Below the pieces are notes generated by a model. It had not been told where the DNA came from. It saw nothing but the letters and a program-made list of their open reading frames with translations, and did no database searches. Position numbers and translations under genes: made by a program. A stretch of DNA of 12,228 nt from Myxococcota bacterium (GTDB lineage Bacteria > Myxococcota > Polyangia > GCA-2747355 > JAKLHH01): NCBI GenBank assembly GCA_022710245.1, contig JAKLHH010000101.1:1-12228 (forward strand), in the 5' to 3' direction. Below are positions 6,923 to 12,228 of the stretch, in pieces. Each line of letters opens with the position of its first letter. Positions within the stretch are counted from its first letter, which is position 1.

Positions 6923-7023
6923 ATGCTGTCGCCGGGGGTGCCGCTCGGGCCGCCCACCAGTCTCCCGGCGTCCAGCAAGCCCAAGTGACGCGAAGACGAC
7001 CTCTCCAGGCCTGCATCTCGCGA

Positions 7024-7052
7024 TGGAACTTTCTGGCGAGCTCGCTCGTAGC
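7024..7052 (+). promoter_or_regulatory. ECF-sigma-type promoter P1, before the Cys-rich lipoprotein gene
   Basis: TGGAACTTT at 7024-7032, 13 bases, then TCGTAGC at 7046-7052. GGAAC is the typical -35 of ECF sigma factors and TCGTA is a typical -10. The same two blocks with the same 13-nt spacing recur at 8958-8986. The start site would be near 7057, giving a leader of about 30 nt that contains AAGGAG (7075-7080). Confidence 0.75.
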
Positions 7053-7086
7053 GCTCTCGGAGACGACATCACACAAGGAGAGGATG

Positions 7087-8232
7087 ATGAGACACTGCTT
7101 CGGCATCATGGTTGGCGCCGCGCTCCTCACCCTCGGTGCCTGCGCCGGGGATCTCCACGACCTGGGCAACGCCGAGTCGGCGATCAGCTGTACCGACGAC
7201 GTGCAGTGCGCCAGCGACTGCATGTGCGGCCTGGGCGCGTGCGTGCCGCGCACCTGCTCGGGCACGGCCGGCTGCGGCAAGGGCTTCATGTGCGGCAAGG
7301 GCGGGCAGTGCGTGAAGAAGCAGTGCAGCTGCGAGGCCGAGTGCGGTGAGGGCGAGACCTGCGGGGACGGGCAGTGCATCCACAAGGAGTGCGCGCACGA
7401 CGCCAACTGCGGGCCGGGCTTCGGCTGCAACGGCGGCAAGTGCGAGCGCAAGGGCTGCGCCGACGACGCCGACTGCGGCAAGGGCTACGGCTGCGGCAAG
7501 GGCCAGTGCGTGAAGAAGGAGTGCAGCTGCGACGCCGAGTGCGGCCCCGGCCACCAGTGCGGGTTCGGCAAGTGCACGCCGAAGACCTGCACGAGCGCCG
7601 ACGGCTGCGGTAACGGCTGGATGTGCGGCTTCGCCAACGGGCTGCTGGGCAAGTGCCAGCCCAAGCAATGCGCGGCGGATGGGGACTGCGGCGAGGGCCT
7701 GATGTGCGGGTTCGGCAAGTGCCAGCCCAAGACCTGCACCTGCGACGCTGGCTGCGGCGATGGCTTCTCCTGCGGAGGCGGGAGCTGCCAGGCCAAGACC
7801 TGCACCGGCGCTGACGGGTGCGGCGCGGGGTTCATGTGCGGCTTTGCCAACGGCCTGCTCGGCAAGTGCGCGCCCAAGAAGTGCGTCAGCGCGGACGACT
7901 GTGGCGCGGGCGCGAAGTGCGGCGCGGGCGGCCAGTGTGAGACCAGCAACTGCTCGACCGATGCGGCGTGTGGCTGCGGCGCGACCTGCTCGCAGTCACA
8001 GTGCAAGACCAAGAGCTGCACCTGCGACGCGGACTGCGGGGCCGGCGCGCTGTGCGGCAAGGGCGGCCAGTGCCAGACGAAGCACTGCACCCGGAACGAG
8101 GACTGTGGCGCCGGCAACGGGTGCGCCTACGGTTACTGCTACTCCTGGAGCGGCACCCTCGCCGGCGGCGGCGGCAGCGGGACCGGCACCGGCGGCGCGG
8201 GTGGCGGCGCGGGCGGACCGGGAGGCGCGTAG
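7087..8232 (+). CDS. Cys-rich repeat lipoprotein with Gly-rich tail
   Basis: Start at ATG 7087, with AAGGAG six bases upstream; the adjacent ATG 7084 is the alternative. It has 381 residues. A lipobox LGAC puts the lipidated cysteine at residue 19, followed by Ala, so outer-membrane sorting is likely. From about residue 34 there are 14 repeats of roughly 22-26 residues with the pattern C-x(4-5)-[DG]-C-G-x-G-x-x-C-G-x-G-x-C-x-x-K-x, about 62 cysteines in all. This resembles the short disulfide-rich repeats often hit weakly by Dickkopf/EGF-like models in myxobacterial proteins. Repeats 3, 6, 9 and 13 begin with a Cys-x-Cys pair, and repeats 7 and 10 share the exact insert FANGLLGK. A flexible Gly/Ala/Ser tail (GGGGSGTGTGG...) ends the protein. 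The repeats should be disulfide-bonded or metal-binding at the cell surface. ECF promoter P1 precedes it and the sigma gene follows within 110 bases. Confidence 0.85.
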   Translation: MRHCFGIMVGAALLTLGACAGDLHDLGNAESAISCTDDVQCASDCMCGLGACVPRTCSGTAGCGKGFMCGKGGQCVKKQCSCEAECGEGETCGDGQCIHKECAHDANCGPGFGCNGGKCERKGCADDADCGKGYGCGKGQCVKKECSCDAECGPGHQCGFGKCTPKTCTSADGCGNGWMCGFANGLLGKCQPKQCAADGDCGEGLMCGFGKCQPKTCTCDAGCGDGFSCGGGSCQAKTCTGADGCGAGFMCGFANGLLGKCAPKKCVSADDCGAGAKCGAGGQCETSNCSTDAACGCGATCSQSQCKTKSCTCDADCGAGALCGKGGQCQTKHCTRNEDCGAGNGCAYGYCYSWSGTLAGGGGSGTGTGGAGGGAGGPGGA

Positions 8233-8334
8233 CCTGAGGTGAGGCCAGACGCCACAGACAGCCCTGCCTGGACAGCGCGGTGCTTGACCGAGACTCCGCA
8301 CGGCGTGAGAGAATACGTCCGAGAACCCGCCACG

Positions 8335-8913
8335 GTGACCGACCAGATACAGCGCGACAACGTAGTCTCCAGCTTCACGCGCGCGACCTCTCCCTACCAC
8401 GCGAGGCTCTTCCGGATCGCCAAGGCGCTCTGTCGCGATGGCGACCGGGCCGCTGACCTGACGCAGGAGGCACTGGTCCGCGCCTTCCTGGCCTTCGACA
8501 CGTTCCGGCCGGACGCGCCGGTGCTCCCCTGGCTCTGCCGCATCCTGCGCAACGTCCATCTCGACTCGTTCAAGACCGGCCGCGCTCGCCACGAGGTGGC
8601 TGCTCATCAGCTGGCGGGCGACGTCGAGGACCCTTATCAGGGGGTGGAGTGCGCCTCCCCGAGCCCGCTCTGTCACCTCGAGCAGAAGTCGCTGCGGGCC
8701 TGCCTGCAGGAGGAGATCGACGCGCTGGAGCCTGGCCAGCGCCTGATCCTGATCCTCTGTGACGTGGAGGAGCTCAGCTACCAGGAGGCCGCCGAGGTGG
8801 CCGGCGTCCCGGTCGGGACGGTTCGTTCCCGGCTTGCCCGGTCACGGGAACGCTTGCGGGAGCGTCTGACGGTAAGGCTTGAACCGTCGGTAATCGCAAG
8901 GCTAATGAGATGA
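8335..8913 (+). CDS. ECF-family RNA polymerase sigma factor
   Basis: 192 residues from GTG 8335; GTG 8239 and GTG 8305 are in-frame alternatives. None has a strong ribosome-binding site, and I chose 8335 because conserved sequence begins just after it. Sigma region 2 spans about 15-80 (YHARLFRIAKALCRDGDRAADLTQEALVRAF, then LPWLCRILRNVHLDSFK). An acidic linker follows (90-120). Sigma region 4 spans about 122-176, with a helix-turn-helix (LSYQEAAEVAGVPVGTVRSRLARSRERL) that reads -35 elements. There is no region 1.1 or 3, as usual for ECF factors. It sits between the Cys-rich gene and the anti-sigma gene. With only about 100 bases after the Cys-rich stop and no terminator seen, read-through from P1 would give positive autoregulation. 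A weak TTGACC (8283) with a GAGAAT (8309) 20 nt later might give basal transcription. Confidence 0.93.
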   Translation: MTDQIQRDNVVSSFTRATSPYHARLFRIAKALCRDGDRAADLTQEALVRAFLAFDTFRPDAPVLPWLCRILRNVHLDSFKTGRARHEVAAHQLAGDVEDPYQGVECASPSPLCHLEQKSLRACLQEEIDALEPGQRLILILCDVEELSYQEAAEVAGVPVGTVRSRLARSRERLRERLTVRLEPSVIARLMR

Positions 8914-8957
8914 TCAACGATGACAGGTGCAAGGGATGTTACGAGATGCACGAGGCG

Positions 8958-8986
8958 TGGAACTTTAGCGCGGGCCTGGTCGTAGC
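8958..8986 (+). promoter_or_regulatory. ECF-sigma-type promoter P2, before the anti-sigma gene
   Basis: TGGAACTTT at 8958-8966, 13 bases, TCGTAGC at 8980-8986. It is identical to P1 in both blocks and in spacing, while the spacers differ. It lies in the 94-bp gap after the sigma gene. The start would be near 8991, with the GAGGAG ribosome-binding site (8993-8998) almost at the 5' end and ATG at 9008. Confidence 0.75.
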
Positions 8987-9007
8987 CTCATCGAGGAGCC
9001 ACCGAGC

Positions 9008-9703
9008 ATGAGGTGCCAGCAGGTCAGGCGCGAGCTTCACGAGGCCCCCCGGCCGGAGGAGCCGCTCTCGCCCGCGATCCAGGCGCACCTCCAGACCTGC
9101 TCGCGCTGTCGGGAAACGCATCTCGAGCTGGTGGCGCTGCGCCGCGGCCTCCACGGCCTCAAGGCGCCCGAGCTGCCCGCCGGCTTCGAGCTCGCGCTCC
9201 GCCAGCGTCTGCGAGAAGCGCAGCGGCCGCGGCAGGCAGCCGCGCGGCGCCGATGGATGCTGCCGATCGCGCTCGCGGCCAGCGTGCTCCTCGCCATCGG
9301 CGCGGGCACCGCGCTGATGCTCATGCGCATCGACGGCACCGGCGGGTCGGTTCCGGCCAGCGCCCAGCACTACAGTCTGCGGCTGTCGATCCGGACGGCA
9401 AAGGACCACCCCGAGGCGCTCTTCGACCTGCAGCTGCCCCGTGGCGTGGTGCTGAGCAGCGCGGCCACGGCGAGCCTTGGCGGCGGAGCGCTGGTGCAGT
9501 GGCGAAGTCGCCTGCAGGCGGGGCGCAACGAGCTCGAGCTGCCTCTCGTGGTGCGCGAGCCCGGGGCGGTGCGGGTAGCTGTCCAGGTGGGAGGGCGGTC
9601 GCTCGCGACGACGGTTCATCTCACGGCGCGGGCGGCAGCGAGTGGTCAGCCCATCGTGGTGGCGCTGACCTTCGACGGCGAACCGGCGGAGGTGCTGCAA
9701 TGA
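9008..9703 (+). CDS. Anti-sigma factor with zinc-binding motif and one transmembrane helix
   Basis: 231 residues from ATG 9008, with GAGGAG nine bases upstream. The N-terminus has Cys3 and then His27-x3-Cys31-x2-Cys34 (HLQTCSRC), the zinc-dependent anti-sigma (ZAS) signature, which binds and holds the cognate ECF sigma in the cytoplasm. A basic stretch (RRRW) precedes one TM helix at about 84-106 (PIALAASVLLAIGAG). The periplasmic part (107-231) is predicted beta-rich (HYSLRLSIRT, ALFDLQLPRGVVL, ELELPLVVREPGAVRVAVQV) and looks like an Ig/beta-sandwich sensor. Release would follow a periplasmic or redox signal, through proteolysis or zinc loss. It is encoded next to the sigma gene but has its own P2 promoter, which gives negative feedback. 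Its stop overlaps the next start (ATGA at 9700-9703), implying translational coupling. Confidence 0.85.
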   Translation: MRCQQVRRELHEAPRPEEPLSPAIQAHLQTCSRCRETHLELVALRRGLHGLKAPELPAGFELALRQRLREAQRPRQAAARRRWMLPIALAASVLLAIGAGTALMLMRIDGTGGSVPASAQHYSLRLSIRTAKDHPEALFDLQLPRGVVLSSAATASLGGGALVQWRSRLQAGRNELELPLVVREPGAVRVAVQVGGRSLATTVHLTARAAASGQPIVVALTFDGEPAEVLQ

Positions 9704-10461
9704 GGCACTTCATGGTCGCAGCCATGGTCATCGCGTCCTCGCCGCTCTTCCTGGCTCGCGCCGAGGCGCCGCTGGATCTGGAGCTCGAGGGACGGGCGAG
9801 CCCCATCGATGCCGCGCGCGCACAGCAGGTGGCCGACGAGCTGCGTGCGTCGGTGCGGCCCGGGGCGGCAGGACAGCGCGTGGAGCTCGTGCTGCGCCAC
9901 GTCGCCGAGCCCGTCGTCACTCGCTCGCGTCCCGCCTCCGGAGCGCAGGTGTTGAGCTTCCCGCCGGACATGGTGGAGCGCTCCCGGGCGGCGAAGACGA
10001 AGCGGGCGTCGCAGGGGGGCGCGAGCTCTCGCCCGACGTTGGGTCACGCGCCCCTTGACGACCAGCTCCTCAGAGAGGCCTCGCGCCTCAGTAGTGGCGC
10101 GGGCCCGGCGAGCGCGACCAGGCGTGGGGCTCCGGCTGGGCCAGGCGGACGCCTGCACGCGCTGCCTCCGGCCGGCGGCTGGGGCAAACGAGGCAGGGGG
10201 CAGGGAGGGGCACAGGCGGGCAGTGCGGGCGGTGGCGCTGGCGGGGCCGGCGGACCAGGGGCTGGCGGGGCTGGCGCCGGTGGACCAGGAGCTGGCGCCG
10301 GTGGACCAGGAGCTGGCGCGGGCGGACCGGGAGCTGGCGCGGGACCGGGTGGTCCGAATGGCGTTGCCCCGGGACAGGGCGGGCCCGTCGTGCCGCCGAC
10401 CGGGTCGAAGGGGCCAGGCTCACCCAAGGGCCCAGGCGGTGCTGGCGGCGGCCGCAAGTAG
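9700..10461 (+). CDS. Secreted Gly/Pro/Ala-rich protein, coupled to the anti-sigma factor
   Basis: 253 residues from ATG 9700, overlapping the anti-sigma TGA by ATGA, so the two are translationally coupled and both under P2. Residues 1-23 form a signal peptide ending ARAEA/P. Residues 24-90 carry the only ordered-looking part (DAARAQQVADELRASV, then QRVELVLRHVAEPVV). From about 145 on, the protein is low complexity with little but Gly, Ala and Pro, including repeated GPGAGAG, and it ends GGAGGGRK. No cysteine occurs in the mature chain. I recognise no family. The tail resembles the Gly-rich end of the Cys-rich lipoprotein in composition. Predicted to be exported and largely unfolded; it could be a surface or matrix component, or a partner for the periplasmic half of the anti-sigma factor. 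Confidence 0.7.
   Translation: MRHFMVAAMVIASSPLFLARAEAPLDLELEGRASPIDAARAQQVADELRASVRPGAAGQRVELVLRHVAEPVVTRSRPASGAQVLSFPPDMVERSRAAKTKRASQGGASSRPTLGHAPLDDQLLREASRLSSGAGPASATRRGAPAGPGGRLHALPPAGGWGKRGRGQGGAQAGSAGGGAGGAGGPGAGGAGAGGPGAGAGGPGAGAGGPGAGAGPGGPNGVAPGQGGPVVPPTGSKGPGSPKGPGGAGGGRK
10271..10333 (+). repeat. 21-bp tandem repeat (3 units) in the Gly-rich gene
   Basis: 10271-10291 and 10292-10312 are identical (ctggcgccggtggaccagga plus g). 10313-10333 has the same length with three substitutions. Each unit encodes seven residues of the AGAGGPG type. Shorter related pieces flank it on both sides. Confidence 0.9.
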
Positions 10462-10497
10462 CTCCGGTCGTAGTCTCCTCTCGGCGCGTGCCTCCGC

Positions 10498-10503
10498 TAT
10501 AAT
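10498..10503 (+). promoter_or_regulatory. Perfect TATAAT, possible -10 box before the TPR-barrel gene
   Basis: TATAAT at 10498-10503 stands out in this GC-rich DNA. No good TTGACA-like element is found 16-18 bases upstream, so the call rests on the -10 alone. If used, transcription from about 10510 gives a 160-nt structured leader before ATG 10672. Confidence 0.35.
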
Positions 10504-10580
10504 CGCGGGCATGTCGCGTCCTGACGAAGCCGACGCTGGATCGGTTTCCCGCTGTTCAAGCGCCGGAGCGCCCAACCCGT

Positions 10581-10652
10581 GAGCCGTGCGGGAAGACCGC
10601 ACGCACGGTTTGAGAGGGGACCTGCTCGCCTGCGCTGGCGGTGGTGCAGGAC
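10581..10652 (+). mobile_element. Group II intron 3'-end remnant (domain V-like hairpin and following stem)
   Basis: From 10581 the RNA would read GAGCCG, TGCGG, loop GAAGA, CCGCA, a CG bulge, then CACGGTTT, ending at 10611. This matches the layout of group II intron domain V: GAGCCG...CGGTTT basal stem with the AGC catalytic bases, capped upper stem, and two-base 3' bulge. The 5' side is two bases shorter than the 3' strand CACGGTTT would pair with, as if TGTG had become TG. After a GAGAGGGGA linker, 10621-10650 folds as a second hairpin (CCTGC/GCAGG outer, CGCC/GGCG inner), placed like domain VI. No reverse transcriptase or domains I-IV are present upstream, so this would be a 5'-truncated remnant. 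Alternatively it is an unrelated structured leader of the next gene. Confidence 0.45.
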
Positions 10653-10671
10653 AAGAGAGTAGGTTCTACCA

Positions 10672-12228
10672 ATGCTCGGCGTCCGCAGCCTCGCGCTCGC
10701 GATCCTGCTCATAGCGCCGCCAGCGGCCGCGCGACCCGCTGTCGCGCAGCGTGCGCTCGACGCGGCGGAGCAGCTCTTCAGGCTAGGACGATACCGCGAG
10801 ACGCTGCAACAGCTCGAGAGGGTCCCGGGCGCTCCGGACCTGCGGCCGCGCGTCTGGCTGCTCGGTGCGCTCGCCTCGTACAAGCTCGGCGATCTGAGTC
10901 GCGCCGACCAGCTCGCACGGCAGGTCATGGACCGGGGGTTCTATCCCCAGGCCGCGCTGCTGCGCGGGATGGTTGCCTTCCGTCGAGAGCAGTGGGACGC
11001 GGCGCTCCAGTACCTGCGAGAGGTGGTGGCGCTCGAACAGGAGCCCTGGGGTCGGGAGGCGACCCGGCTGCTGCGCGAGGTCGCGGCGGCCCGGGCCGCA
11101 TCTCGCCGGCGGGCGTTCGAGGTCGCGATCGGCGAAGCGCAGCACCTGATCCGCACGGGACAGCTCGAGGAGGCCGAGCGGGCGCTCGGGCGGGCCGAGC
11201 GCCTGCAGCCTGGTGAGGTTTCGACCCGCTACTACCAGGGGCTGCTCGCGTACAAGCGCCGGGAGTACCGCAGCGCGGAGCGTTGGCTGAGGGCGGCCAT
11301 CGCGCGCGACCGGCGCGACACCTGGTCCGCGTACATGCTGACCCTCACCCAGGGCGAGCTGGGGGACCCGGGCGCGCGGGCCCGCCTCGCGGCCCTCGCT
11401 CAGACTGCGCCCGAACCCGCCGTGCGGACCACCGCGGCGCACGCGCTGGCGGCGCTGGATCGCAGCGAGCGCTCGTCGCGTCACTACCTCGACGCACGAA
11501 TCGAGCTGGGCTCCGCGCTGGACACGAACCCGACCTACGTGAACGAGTCGAGCGCGTCACTGCAGGACGCCGGGCTGGCGCTGCACGTCGCGGGGCGTCT
11601 CTCCTACCAGCACCGGGTCACGGAGCGGATCTACCTCGGTGGCGGGCTGCGTCTGCTGGAGCGGAACTACGCCGTGGGCGATGAGGGCGCCGCGACATCC
11701 GAGCTCGACCTGGCGCTCTCGCTCCTCACCTCGGGCAGGGTCGTCCGCCTCGGCCTGACGGCTGGCTATCTGCTCCAGCTCTACGGGCACGAGCCGTTCT
11801 GCTCCGTCCCGAGCGGTGAGCTGCAGGTCAGCCTCGCGCTCCGGCCATGGCTTGCGGCGCTGATCGGCGGTCACCTCACCTGGCGCTTCATGCACAACTC
11901 GGACTACGAACACCTGCAGGCGCTCACGGCCGGCGGATCCGTCGGCGCGCGTGGGAGCTGGGAGAGCATCAGCGTCGAGCTGACCTACTTCGCGCAGCAC
12001 GGCGGTTCCCCCAAGGTGATCCGCGGCGTGACCGACGCGAAGGGCGTCAGCTACAGCCACGCCACCGACTACAGCGCCTGGGCTCATGGGCCGCGCATCT
12101 CCCTCCTGGCCCGGCTCCCCTGGCGGCTGCGGTTCTTCGCCGGCGTCGGCTTCGCGCTGCGGCACTTCAGCGTGCTGGACACGCTGGTGCGGACGGACAA
12201 CGGTGCCACGGTTCGCCTCGAGCCGCGG
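10672..12228 (+). CDS. TPR-repeat plus outer-membrane beta-barrel protein (3' end outside window)
   Basis: The frame is open from ATG 10672 to the window end without a stop (519 residues seen). An in-frame TAG at 10660 blocks any earlier start; the ribosome-binding site is weak. A signal peptide (MLGVRSLALAILLIAPPAAA) precedes five or six tetratricopeptide-type helical pairs to about residue 255, for example ALDAAEQLFRLGRYRETLQQL, AALLRGMVAFRREQWDAALQYL and YYQGLLAYKRREYRSAERWL. From about 270 the chain becomes beta-rich: YLDARIELGSALDTNPTY, then repeated amphipathic strands (RIYLGGGLRLLERNY, VVRLGLTAGYLLQLYG, ISVELTYFAQHGG, RLRFFAGVGFALRHF). This TPR-then-barrel order is that of outer-membrane exporters such as PgaA, BcsC and Slam (DUF560). 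The DTNP motif at the first strand is common in such barrels. It likely exports or displays a partner encoded nearby, but the substrate is unproven. Confidence 0.85.
   Translation, partial: MLGVRSLALAILLIAPPAAARPAVAQRALDAAEQLFRLGRYRETLQQLERVPGAPDLRPRVWLLGALASYKLGDLSRADQLARQVMDRGFYPQAALLRGMVAFRREQWDAALQYLREVVALEQEPWGREATRLLREVAAARAASRRRAFEVAIGEAQHLIRTGQLEEAERALGRAERLQPGEVSTRYYQGLLAYKRREYRSAERWLRAAIARDRRDTWSAYMLTLTQGELGDPGARARLAALAQTAPEPAVRTTAAHALAALDRSERSSRHYLDARIELGSALDTNPTYVNESSASLQDAGLALHVAGRLSYQHRVTERIYLGGGLRLLERNYAVGDEGAATSELDLALSLLTSGRVVRLGLTAGYLLQLYGHEPFCSVPSGELQVSLALRPWLAALIGGHLTWRFMHNSDYEHLQALTAGGSVGARGSWESISVELTYFAQHGGSPKVIRGVTDAKGVSYSHATDYSAWAHGPRISLLARLPWRLRFFAGVGFALRHFSVLDTLVRTDNGATVRLEPR

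Noticed and set aside
6985..7083. N-terminal extension of the Cys-rich protein to an ATG at 6985
   Set aside because: The extension spans the ECF promoter and would displace the lipoprotein signal from the N-terminus, while 7084/7087 has AAGGAG at proper distance.
8920..8985. 21-codon ORF between the sigma and anti-sigma genes
   Set aside because: It coincides with the P2 promoter and has only a weak ribosome-binding site; the promoter explains the sequence better.
10468..10473. A third TCGTAG resembling the ECF -10, before the TPR-barrel gene
   Set aside because: No GGAAC-like element occurs at the required distance upstream, so it cannot be called a third copy of the promoter.
10511..10582. 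23-codon ORF (MSRPDEADAG...) just after the TATAAT
   Set aside because: No ribosome-binding site, out of frame with the downstream gene, and no recognisable similarity.

Overview
The window is very GC-rich and tightly packed. Its genes encode mostly exported proteins: lipoproteins, outer-membrane beta-barrels and a rhomboid protease. It also carries an ECF sigma factor and a second, unusual ClpX-like unfoldase. This gene content, with Cys-rich and Gly-rich surface proteins, suggests a Gram-negative bacterium of the Myxococcota or other 'deltaproteobacterial' type. That placement is inferred from style only; there is no marker gene here.

Left part (1-3356). The 3' end of an ATP-grasp ligase gene (plus strand) converges on a three-gene minus-strand operon running from 3095 down to 493. 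The operon encodes a small secreted protein, an outer-membrane beta-barrel protein and a lipoprotein with an SGNH/sialate-esterase-like fold. A good sigma70-type promoter lies at 3128-3156. Just upstream is a 119-bp element bounded by a 17-bp near-perfect inverted repeat and TA dinucleotides.

Middle (3356-6874). Two minus-strand genes encode a seven-TM rhomboid protease and a secreted protein whose signal peptide starts with four RRRRDL repeats. They are divergent from a plus-strand ClpX-like AAA+ gene that lacks the zinc-binding domain and has altered substrate loops.

Right part (7024-12228). This looks like one extracytoplasmic stress or surface-assembly locus. It encodes a lipoprotein with 14 Cys-rich repeats, an ECF sigma factor, a zinc-motif anti-sigma factor with one TM helix, a secreted Gly/Pro-rich protein (start overlapping the anti-sigma stop by ATGA), and, after a 210-bp gap, a TPR plus beta-barrel outer-membrane protein that runs off the window. 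Two promoters with the same 9-nt upstream block, the same 7-nt downstream block and the same 13-nt spacer lie before the Cys-rich gene and before the anti-sigma gene. This suggests that the sigma factor drives both. The gap before the TPR-barrel gene holds a hairpin resembling group II intron domain V.

In-frame tandem DNA repeats (15, 18 and 21 bp) occur in three exported proteins, two of them inside signal peptides.
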